Shown: one piece after another, positions 6,654-11,626 of the stretch
How the letters are laid out: every line of letters starts with the position of its first letter
Position numbering within the stretch: the first letter of the stretch is position 1
Assembly: GCA_001557035.1 (NCBI GenBank)
Contig: LSKJ01000325.1
Location: 1-11,626 of the forward strand
Origin: Rhodospirillaceae bacterium CCH5-H10
GTDB taxonomy: Bacteria; Pseudomonadota; Alphaproteobacteria; Reyranellales; Reyranellaceae
DNA length: 11,626 bases
Direction of reading: 5' to 3'
Notes under the pieces: generated by a model
The model's database searches: none
What the model was told of the DNA's origin: nothing
The model's input: the letters and a program-made list of their open reading frames with translations, nothing else
Program-made: the position numbers and the translations under genes

Positions 6654-7577
6654 ATGCTTTTCCAACTTATTCGTGAGACCGTTGAGACCCTGATCGGATC
6701 TGAGGTCGAAACTAAGACCACAAGTCGCGCCGCTATTCTTCGCAAAAGCAAGAAAGCTGCGGATGAGCAGAGCGAGCAGTATTGGTCGGTGTCGCCGGTT
6801 CTCAACTACGAGAGCGTGTACGCGCAGATCGGCTATATCTATCGGCAGGGTGCAGCGAACGCATACATGTTCAAGAGTGCCTATTCGAATCCTGCGGTTT
6901 CGAAGAAGCTAAAATCGACTAGTCGCCGCACCTTGCGTGCTGTGGCGGTGGGGGGAGGGCCAGGCACCGAGTTGGTTGGACTTGCTGCAATTCTGTGTGG
7001 TCACTATAGGAAGGATTGGCCCCGACGAATCCGATTTTTGGTCATCGATCGAGTTCCGGCTTGGGCGAATTGCCTAACGGTCATTCGCAGGATAGTCGCG
7101 CGTCATCTGAAGGCCGTAGCCAACACCCATAGTCAAAAGCCTCCGAAGATTTCTGAGTCGTTCTTGGCTCTAGATGTTTTTGATGAGGCTTCTTGGAGTT
7201 CTTTTAACGCGGCATTTGACGGTGCTGATATTGTCGTTCTCAATTATGTCCTATCAGAAAATAAGGTTAAGCTTGAAGGCTTGGCAAGGATGGTGAAGAA
7301 GCTAAGGAAGGCTATCCCATCTGGCTGTTTAGTGTTGGTGATTGATCGGGCTGAAGGGGATGGCTTGTTGACTGAGGCGATTCAAAGTTCATTCGACGGG
7401 GAGTTCGGGGCGAATCTTGGAGCGATGTTTGGATATGGAACTATTGGCGAGAGTGCTGATGAAATGGGCGCGGAATTGAAGGAGGCTCTTGGTACTCCCC
7501 GCTTGGTACTTTCTCGCGAAGGTCGTCCAAATACCTTTTGGATGGTTTGGATGAAGTCGCCGCATGACGACGAGTGA
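6654..7577 (+). CDS. class I SAM-dependent methyltransferase-like protein
   Basis: A 307-residue soluble protein with a Rossmann-type methyltransferase core. Motif I is VAVGGGPGTELVGLA (97-111). An acidic end of strand 2 is seen in VIDRVPAWA (130-138), followed by LALDVFD (171-177) and the strand-4 segment ADIVVLNYVLSE (191-202), then the final strand region LVLVIDRAEGDG (226-237). The first 95 residues form a helical extension with Lys/Ala-rich and Tyr-rich parts, perhaps a substrate-binding domain. Strand 4 carries NYVLSE rather than the NPP(Y/F) motif of DNA N-methyltransferases, so DNA adenine methylation is not indicated. The target could be protein, RNA or a small molecule. ATG 6654 is preferred (GGAG at 6647-6650, short spacer). 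TTG 6642 behind GGGAGG would add four residues but leaves too little space. It lies 159 bases after the HAD gene, in the same orientation and AT-richer composition. Confidence 0.72.
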   Translation: MLFQLIRETVETLIGSEVETKTTSRAAILRKSKKAADEQSEQYWSVSPVLNYESVYAQIGYIYRQGAANAYMFKSAYSNPAVSKKLKSTSRRTLRAVAVGGGPGTELVGLAAILCGHYRKDWPRRIRFLVIDRVPAWANCLTVIRRIVARHLKAVANTHSQKPPKISESFLALDVFDEASWSSFNAAFDGADIVVLNYVLSENKVKLEGLARMVKKLRKAIPSGCLVLVIDRAEGDGLLTEAIQSSFDGEFGANLGAMFGYGTIGESADEMGAELKEALGTPRLVLSREGRPNTFWMVWMKSPHDDE

Positions 7578-7901
7578 AAACGTGGGCTACTGTCAAAAGA
7601 TGTAGGTGCAATGGCAGAAATACATGTCTTATTGCGGTCTCTGGGGTAAAATGTTCTGCGCTAGGGCGTCTAGCTGGATGCCGCCCTCGGAGCATGTTCC
7701 ATAGCCCGGATGACGTCCAGCAGCACAATCATAGCTCTGCAGCCGTCTTCGTTGTAATCAAGAGGGCGCTTAAAGGCAGTGCTATCCCTCCCTTCTACGG
7801 AGCGGTCGTGCCGCTCGATGCATGCTCTATCCGAATGGTTAGGCAGGTGCGTAAAGCTGGATGACGGCCATCATGATCATCCAAAACGCAAGGCCGATAC
7901 C
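7578..7901. other. 324-base gap, right edge of the accessory segment
   Basis: The composition moves from AT-richer to GC-rich across this stretch. Open frames here (a GTG frame overlapping the methyltransferase stop, and the upstream extension of the SURF1 frame) lack convincing ribosome-binding sites and protein character. No terminator with a T-run, tRNA or flanking direct repeat was seen. A promoter for the SURF1 gene must lie here or further upstream, but none is clear. Confidence 0.45.
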
Positions 7902-8627
7902 TTGAGCGCTCCCGCACTTCGCTCTTGGTTCGCCCGAAGCCTCCTCGTCGTGCTGGCGCTTGCGGGGATGGCTGGCTTTGCCGCGCTGGGGGTGTGGCAG
8001 CTCGAGCGGCGGGCGTGGAAGCTGGAGCTGATCGACCGCGTCGAGCAGCGCATCCATGCCGAGCCCGTGCCGGCGCCGGGGCCCGAGACGTGGCCGTCGG
8101 TCGATGCGGCCGGATACGCCTATCGCCGGGTTCGCCTCACCGGCCGGTTCCTGCACGATCGCGAGACCCTCGTGCAGGCCGTGACCGAACTCGGCGGCGG
8201 CCATTGGGTGCTGACGCCGTTGGTCACACCGCAGGGCATGACGATTCTCGTCAATCGCGGCTTCGTCGCGGGCGACCGTCGCGCGCCCGGTGCGTCGTCG
8301 GCCGTCACGCCGGCGGGAGAGATGCAGGTGACGGGGTTGCTGCGCATCAGCGAACCCGGCGGCTTCCTGCGCCGCAACGATCCCGCCGCGGGACGCTGGT
8401 ACGCGCGCGACGTCGCGGCCATCGCGGCGGCGCGCGGGCTGGCCGACGTCGCGCCGTATTTCGTCGATGCCGACGGCTCGTCAGATGGGCCGGGCGGTCC
8501 CCGCGGCGGGCTGACGGTCGTCGCGTTCAACAATCATCACCTGATTTACGCGCTGACCTGGTTCGTCCTGGCGGTCATGGCGGGCGGCGCCGGCCTGTTC
8601 GTTCTGCTCCCGGAAAGGCGGCGGTAA
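7902..8627 (+). CDS. SURF1 family cytochrome c oxidase assembly protein
   Basis: This inner-membrane protein helps insert heme a into subunit I of aa3-type cytochrome c oxidase. The order of parts is typical. There is an N-terminal membrane helix followed by GVWQLERRAWK, then a periplasmic domain with YRRVRLTGRFLHDRE and VLVNRGFV-like (TILVNRGFVAG) elements. Further motifs are PAAGRWYARDVAAIA and VVAFNNHHLIYALTW, and a second helix ends in LFVLLPERRR. TTG 7902 (AAGG at 7890-7893, spacer 8) gives 241 residues, the usual family length, with a short cytoplasmic head before the first helix. An ATG at 7818 would add 28 residues including a His/Asp-rich stretch (LDDGHHDHPKRK) and cannot be excluded. 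No cox genes are next to it. It converges on ohrR with 36 bases between the stops, where CTCCG/CGGAG (8646-8661) could form a small hairpin. Confidence 0.85.
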   Translation: MSAPALRSWFARSLLVVLALAGMAGFAALGVWQLERRAWKLELIDRVEQRIHAEPVPAPGPETWPSVDAAGYAYRRVRLTGRFLHDRETLVQAVTELGGGHWVLTPLVTPQGMTILVNRGFVAGDRRAPGASSAVTPAGEMQVTGLLRISEPGGFLRRNDPAAGRWYARDVAAIAAARGLADVAPYFVDADGSSDGPGGPRGGLTVVAFNNHHLIYALTWFVLAVMAGGAGLFVLLPERRR

Positions 8628-8663
8628 CGTCTCGCGTGGACGGGCCTCCGATCGCGCGGAGCC

Positions 8664-9095
8664 TCATTCCGCCGCAAGGGCGTCCCGCAGCTTCTGGACC
8701 TCGCGATTGAGCGTGGCGAGATGCTCGGCCTTCATGCCGGATCGCCGGATCACCGCCTCGGCCAGGCAGCCGCACTGCCGGCGCAGCGCCTTGCCACGCT
8801 CCGTGAGGCGCACCAGTACCTGCCGTTCGTCGTCGGGATTGCGCTCGCGCGTGACGAAGCCCGCCGCCTCCAGGCGCTTGACCAGCGGCGTGACCGTGCT
8901 CGATTCCAGCGCCAGCCGGTCGGCGATGCCGCCGACGGTGCGGCCGTTCTCCTCCCACAGCGCGTGCAGGACGAGGTACTGCGGGTAGGTGATGCCGAGC
9001 CCGTCGAGCAGCGGCTTGTAGGTCCGCTGGATCGCCATGCTGGCGGCGTAGAGCGAGAAGCAGAGCTGGCTGTCGAGGGGCAGGGCAGCGGACAT
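8664..9095 (-). CDS. ohrR: MarR-family peroxide-sensing repressor OhrR
   Basis: A 143-residue winged-helix repressor of the organic-hydroperoxide sensor type. The sensing cysteine is Cys12 in QLCFSLY. The two tyrosines that contact the reactive cysteine in Bacillus OhrR (Tyr29, Tyr40 with Cys15) have counterparts at Tyr26 and Tyr37, keeping the same spacing. The recognition-helix region reads LALESSTVTPLVKRLEAAGFV (61-81) and the wing reads RERNPDDERQVLVRLT (83-98). Extra cysteines at 108 and 110 could act as resolving cysteines as in two-Cys OhrR proteins. The ATG at 9095 follows AGGAGG on the minus strand. The gene is divergent from ohr, and two palindromes between them are the probable operators, so it likely represses both ohr and itself until oxidised by organic hydroperoxides. 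Confidence 0.92.
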   Translation of the reverse strand: MSAALPLDSQLCFSLYAASMAIQRTYKPLLDGLGITYPQYLVLHALWEENGRTVGGIADRLALESSTVTPLVKRLEAAGFVTRERNPDDERQVLVRLTERGKALRRQCGCLAEAVIRRSGMKAEHLATLNREVQKLRDALAAE

Positions 9096-9131
9096 GGGTC
9101 CTCCTGCCGCGTTCCTATCAAAGAGAAAAAA

Positions 9132-9143
9132 TTATCGCGATAA
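9132..9143. promoter_or_regulatory. probable OhrR operator 1 (TTATCGCGATAA)
   Basis: A perfect 12-base palindrome with core TATCGCGATA, 36 bases upstream of the ohrR start. On the minus strand it contains GATAAT, a good -10-like element, so binding here would block ohrR transcription. The assignment to OhrR rests on position and on the second copy nearby. Confidence 0.65.
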
Positions 9144-9151
9144 GTATTTTC

Positions 9152-9180
9152 TGGACAGGTTGGCGGATGGTGACCATATA
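9152..9180 (+). promoter_or_regulatory. candidate ohr promoter
   Basis: TGGACA (9152-9157, 5/6 to the -35 consensus) and CATATA (9175-9180, weak -10) are 17 bases apart. They lie between the two palindromes, with the second palindrome starting right after the -10. A start site there would sit inside operator 2. Confidence 0.4.
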
Positions 9181-9194
9181 GATATCGCGATATC
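9181..9194. promoter_or_regulatory. probable OhrR operator 2 (GATATCGCGATATC)
   Basis: A perfect 14-base palindrome with the same core TATCGCGATA as operator 1 and centred exactly 50 bases from it. It lies 30 bases upstream of the ohr start. A degenerate half-like stretch (AATATCGAAATA) follows within a few bases. Confidence 0.7.
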
Positions 9195-9224
9195 CAATAT
9201 CGAAATAAGCAAAGGAGTTCGATC

Positions 9225-9650
9225 ATGTCGGTTGACGTCAAGTACCGCACCAGCGCCTACGCCATCGGCGGCCGCGACGGCCAGGCCCGCACCGAGGACG
9301 GGACCTTCTCGGTCAAGCTCGCGACCCCGCGGGAACTCGGCGGCGCCGGCGGCGGGGGGGCCAACCCCGAGCAGCTCTTCGCGGCGGGCTATTCCGCCTG
9401 CTTCATCGGCGCGCTCAAGGTCGCGGGCCAGCAGCTCAAGCTGAAGGTCCCGGCCGACACCAAGGTGACGGCGACCGTCGGAATCGGCCCCCGCTCCGAA
9501 GGCGGCTTCGGCATCACCGCCGATCTCAAGGTCGAGGTGCCGGGCCTCGAACGCGCCGACGCCGAGAGGCTGGTCGCCGCCGCGCACCAGATCTGCCCCT
9601 ACTCGAATGCGACGCGCGGCAACGTCGATGTCGGCCTGACCGTCGCCTGA
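9225..9650 (+). CDS. ohr: organic hydroperoxide resistance protein Ohr (OsmC/Ohr family)
   Basis: A cytoplasmic thiol peroxidase that reduces organic and fatty-acid hydroperoxides, usually using lipoylated partners as electron donors. At 141 residues it is of normal length. The catalytic set is complete: peroxidatic Cys59 in GYSACFIGAL, resolving Cys124 in HQICPYSNAT, Arg17 in GGRDG and Glu49 in NPEQLF. These match the Cys61/Cys125/Arg19/Glu51 layout of the well-studied Xylella enzyme with a shift of one or two residues. The C-terminal NVDVGLTV is typical. The start ATG has AAAGGAG nine bases or less upstream. It is divergent from ohrR across a 129-base control region and should be induced by organic peroxides. 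Confidence 0.95.
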   Translation: MSVDVKYRTSAYAIGGRDGQARTEDGTFSVKLATPRELGGAGGGGANPEQLFAAGYSACFIGALKVAGQQLKLKVPADTKVTATVGIGPRSEGGFGITADLKVEVPGLERADAERLVAAAHQICPYSNATRGNVDVGLTVA

Positions 9651-9658
9651 TCGTGGCC

Positions 9659-9683
9659 CGGGGTGCGCGCGCGGCGCACCCCG
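9659..9683. terminator. GC-rich hairpin between convergent ohr and outer-membrane gene
   Basis: A perfect 10-pair stem (CGGGGTGCGC, 9659-9668, with 9674-9683) closes on a five-base GCGCG loop, eight bases after the ohr stop and 26 bases before the stop of the opposing gene. There is no T-run on either side, so it may act as a bidirectional or Rho-assisted terminator, or only as a 3'-end stabiliser. Confidence 0.5.
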
Positions 9684-9709
9684 CTGCCACCCTCGCCAGG
9701 TCCCGGCGT

Positions 9710-10537
9710 TCAGCGGAAGCGGACGGGCAACTGGATGACGAGGCCGGCGAAGACCTGGAAGGCCGCCACGCCCGGGCCGTTCTGGATCACCGAGTATTGC
9801 GGCTCGACGAAGGTGTTGATGCTGGCGCCGTTGGGAAGCTCGAACACGCGGCCGAGGCCCAGTCCCACCGGCACCACGGCGTTCCTGCCGAGGGTGAACG
9901 ACGCGATCCCCGTCGAGCGCAGATAGAACCGGTCGGGAAGATTGAAGAACAGCAGCGGCTGCGCCGTCACAGTCTGCAGGCTGCTGCCGTCGAGGGTCTG
10001 CTGCCACGAGGCGAGGATCGTCGTCAGACCCCACGAATGCGGAGCGCTCACCACCGCCTCGACGCCGGCCTGCCATTTCCGGGTGCCGAGCGCGGGAGAA
10101 CTCGCCGTCGGCACGACCAGCAGCGGGCCGATGCCCGTCTTGATGTCGCCGAAATAGTGGACGGCGAGGTTGAAGATCGTGAAGTCGCCGACGCCGTTGA
10201 TCGCCCGCTCCGGATCCCACGAACTCGCCACCACGGGCATCGACGCGCGCATCATCTGGTCGATGCCGAAGGAGGCGTGCGGCAGGACGAAGCGGAAGTA
10301 GCCCTGGTCGGCGCCGCTCGCCGGCCGGTCGGTGAGCACCGGCTGGGCATAGTTGTGGAACTCGAACGCCATCTTGGGCGTCAGCGGATCGTTCGACGTG
10401 TTCTGCAGATTGTCCTTGCCGTCCTGCGCCATCGCTTGCGCCGCGACCAGGAACAGGCTGAGCTTCGCCAGCAGTAACGCCACGGTCCGGAGCAGCCCGG
10501 ACCTCAGGCGGCAGGCGGAAGACGCGCAGAGAGGCAT
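9710..10537 (-). CDS. predicted outer-membrane beta-barrel protein ('neuromedin U'-like annotation family)
   Basis: The product has a signal peptide (basic head with CRLRSGLLR, hydrophobic core, cleavage predicted after AQAMA at about residue 37). A mature part of about 238 residues follows, with alternating strands and a C-terminal strand ending in VIQLPVRFR, as in barrels. The segment GIGPLLVVPTASSPALGTRKW is typical of a proteobacterial family of putative transporters often mislabelled neuromedin U. Other family-like parts are an N-terminal QNTSNDPLTPKMAFEFHNY and ANTF-like barrel strands near the end. Function is unknown; a location in the outer membrane is inferred. ATG 10537 is chosen; ATG 10546 or GTG 10483 are alternatives and no start has a strong ribosome site. 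The first two overlap or interleave with the start of the divergent sulfotransferase gene. Confidence 0.72.
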   Translation of the reverse strand: MPLCASSACRLRSGLLRTVALLLAKLSLFLVAAQAMAQDGKDNLQNTSNDPLTPKMAFEFHNYAQPVLTDRPASGADQGYFRFVLPHASFGIDQMMRASMPVVASSWDPERAINGVGDFTIFNLAVHYFGDIKTGIGPLLVVPTASSPALGTRKWQAGVEAVVSAPHSWGLTTILASWQQTLDGSSLQTVTAQPLLFFNLPDRFYLRSTGIASFTLGRNAVVPVGLGLGRVFELPNGASINTFVEPQYSVIQNGPGVAAFQVFAGLVIQLPVRFR

Positions 10538-10544
10538 GCCAGGC

Positions 10545-11270
10545 ATGATCGCATCATTCGAACACCAGTTCATCTTCATCAAGACCCGCAAGACCGCGGG
10601 CACGGCCATCGAACTGGTGCTGAGCAGCCTGTGCGGCGCGGCCGACATCATCACGCCCATCCATCCCGACGACGAGAAGATCCGCGAGGCCCACGGCTGG
10701 CGCGGACCGCAGAATTTCCGCCTCGGCCCGGCGCCGGCGGGTGCCCCCGAGGGCGTCCTGGAGAGAGGCGACGAAGCCGACTACCAGGAGATGATGAAGG
10801 GGCATCCCACCGGCAACGAGTACTACAACCACATGCCGGCGAGCTTGGCGCGCCAGATGCTCGGCGAGGCGTTCTGGCAGAAGGCCCACAAGTGGACCAT
10901 CGAACGGCATCCTTACGAGAAGGCGGTCTCGCAGGCCTATTGGAAGATGTGGTTCATGGGGAGGCCCGCCGCCGACTTCCAGTCCGTGCTCGACGACCTG
11001 ATCGCCAGCGAAGAGATCGACAACCGCGACCTCTACACGATCGACGGCAAGCTCGCCCTCGACGAGATCATCCGCCAGGAAGACCTGCCCGGCTCGTTCC
11101 AGGCGGTGCTGGCGAAGTCGGGCCTTCGCTTCGACGGCCCGCTCCCGCGCGCCAAGACGGTGCAGCGCGCCGACCGCCGACCGGCGGCGGAAATCCTGAA
11201 CGACCGTCAGAAGAAGGCGATCCACGAGTCCTGCCGCGGGACCTTCGAGCTGATGGGCTACGAACGCTGA
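10545..11270 (+). CDS. sulfotransferase-family protein
   Basis: A 241-residue soluble protein with the P-loop-like 5'-phosphosulfate-binding motif at the N-terminus (FIFIKTRKTAGTAIE, residues 9-23). The 3'-phosphate-binding segment IERHPYEKAVSQAY is at 119-132. This is the layout of PAPS-dependent sulfotransferases of the Sulfotransfer_2/carbohydrate type. The C-terminal third is charged and helical. The acceptor substrate is unknown; a cell-surface sugar or lipid is possible. ATG 10545 has AGAGAGG (10528-10534) ten bases upstream and places the binding motif at the normal distance from the N-terminus. ATG 10536 is too near the ribosome site. The gene is divergent from the barrel gene with interleaved start codons and converges on the TonB-domain gene with three bases between stops. 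GC content is that of the host. Confidence 0.82.
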   Translation: MIASFEHQFIFIKTRKTAGTAIELVLSSLCGAADIITPIHPDDEKIREAHGWRGPQNFRLGPAPAGAPEGVLERGDEADYQEMMKGHPTGNEYYNHMPASLARQMLGEAFWQKAHKWTIERHPYEKAVSQAYWKMWFMGRPAADFQSVLDDLIASEEIDNRDLYTIDGKLALDEIIRQEDLPGSFQAVLAKSGLRFDGPLPRAKTVQRADRRPAAEILNDRQKKAIHESCRGTFELMGYER

Positions 11271-11273
11271 GCT

Positions 11274-11626
11274 TCAGCGCCGGATCGAGACCAGCGGCAG
11301 GTCGAACGGCGCGCTGGCGCCTTTGATGTTGTCGGGCAGCGGCGTGTAGGGCGCGCCGGCGCGCACGCCGGCCAGCACGCCGTTGTCGAACTCTGGTTCG
11401 CCGCTCGAACTGATGACCGTGGCATCGAGCAGGCGGCCGTCGCGCGCGATGACGATGCGCACCACCGTCACGCCCTGACGCCGCTGCGTGTTCGACTGGT
11501 AGCGGAAGCCCACGATCTTGCGCAGGACCTGAGACAGGTAATTGTCCGCCACCCGGGCGCGCGCATAGGTGTCCGCGGGATTGACGAAGGTGTGCTGCGA
11601 GGGCGGCTCGGCCGTGGAGCGGGACG
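11274..11626 (-). CDS. TonB C-terminal-domain protein (N-terminal part outside the window)
   Basis: The minus-strand frame is open from the window edge to TGA at 11274-11276, giving at least 116 residues of the C-terminal part. The TonB-type domain is seen in YLSQVLRKIVGFRYQSNTQ, then RQGVTVVRIVIARDGRLLDA, then the conserved strand-helix VISSSGEPEFDNGVLAGVR and the closing segment with ASAPFDLPLVSI. TonB links the inner-membrane proton motive force (ExbB/ExbD) to outer-membrane receptors; related 'energy transducer' proteins share this domain. The GTG at 11552 is internal because the frame runs on upstream (FVNPADTYARARVADNYL), so the start, membrane anchor and Pro-rich linker lie beyond the edge. 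Confidence 0.85.
   Translation of the reverse strand, partial: SRSTAEPPSQHTFVNPADTYARARVADNYLSQVLRKIVGFRYQSNTQRRQGVTVVRIVIARDGRLLDATVISSSGEPEFDNGVLAGVRAGAPYTPLPDNIKGASAPFDLPLVSIRR

Noticed and set aside
6494..6676. 60-codon frame overlapping the HAD stop by one base
   Set aside because: No ribosome-binding site, no protein-like pattern, and its end overlaps the start of the methyltransferase gene; the one-base overlap alone is weak evidence.
7574..7864. 96-codon frame overlapping the methyltransferase stop
   Set aside because: GTGA overlap looks suggestive, but there is no ribosome site and the Cys/Arg-rich product is not protein-like.
1..11626. CRISPR array, transposase, integrase or long direct repeats
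   Set aside because: No regularly spaced repeats and no mobile-element protein motif found in any frame.

Overview
The window is 11.6 kb of GC-rich DNA carrying alphaproteobacterial core-type genes, interrupted by a segment of about 3.5 kb with clearly lower GC. The gene set (ornithine decarboxylase plus homospermidine synthase, SURF1, an OhrR/Ohr pair and a TonB-like protein) and the leader arrangement upstream of the decarboxylase point to an alphaproteobacterium of the Rhizobiales/Rhodospirillales kind (Reyranella-like is only a guess). No species can be assigned from the sequence alone.

Left part (1-4313): the 3' part of an EntS-like major facilitator efflux gene. A 410-base gap follows, holding a well-initiated 39-codon leader ORF and a series of RNA hairpins. 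After these come a type III PLP-dependent ornithine/lysine decarboxylase, a strong intrinsic terminator, and homospermidine synthase. Decarboxylase and synthase form the short route ornithine -> putrescine -> sym-homospermidine, the usual alphaproteobacterial polyamine pathway. The leader looks like a translation-coupled switch. Seven bases inside its ORF plus one neighbour are perfectly complementary to the ribosome-binding region of the decarboxylase.

Middle part (about 4314-7900): an AT-richer accessory segment with codon use unlike its surroundings. It holds an unrecognised 169-residue protein, a 71-residue DUF2188-like protein closely followed by a HAD-fold phosphatase-like enzyme, and a divergent class I SAM-methyltransferase-like protein. 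Two stretches of 320-440 bases have no convincing gene. No integrase, transposase, tRNA or att repeat was found. The function is open; a small defence, nucleotide or metabolite-modifying cassette is one possibility.

Right part (about 7900-11626): a SURF1 cytochrome oxidase assembly factor, convergent with ohrR. The ohrR gene is divergent from ohr, with two perfect palindromes sharing the core TATCGCGATA, 50 bp apart, between them. Next come an outer-membrane barrel-like protein (minus strand) and a sulfotransferase-like protein (plus strand) whose divergent start codons interleave. The window ends with the C-terminal part of a TonB-domain protein on the minus strand, running off the edge.
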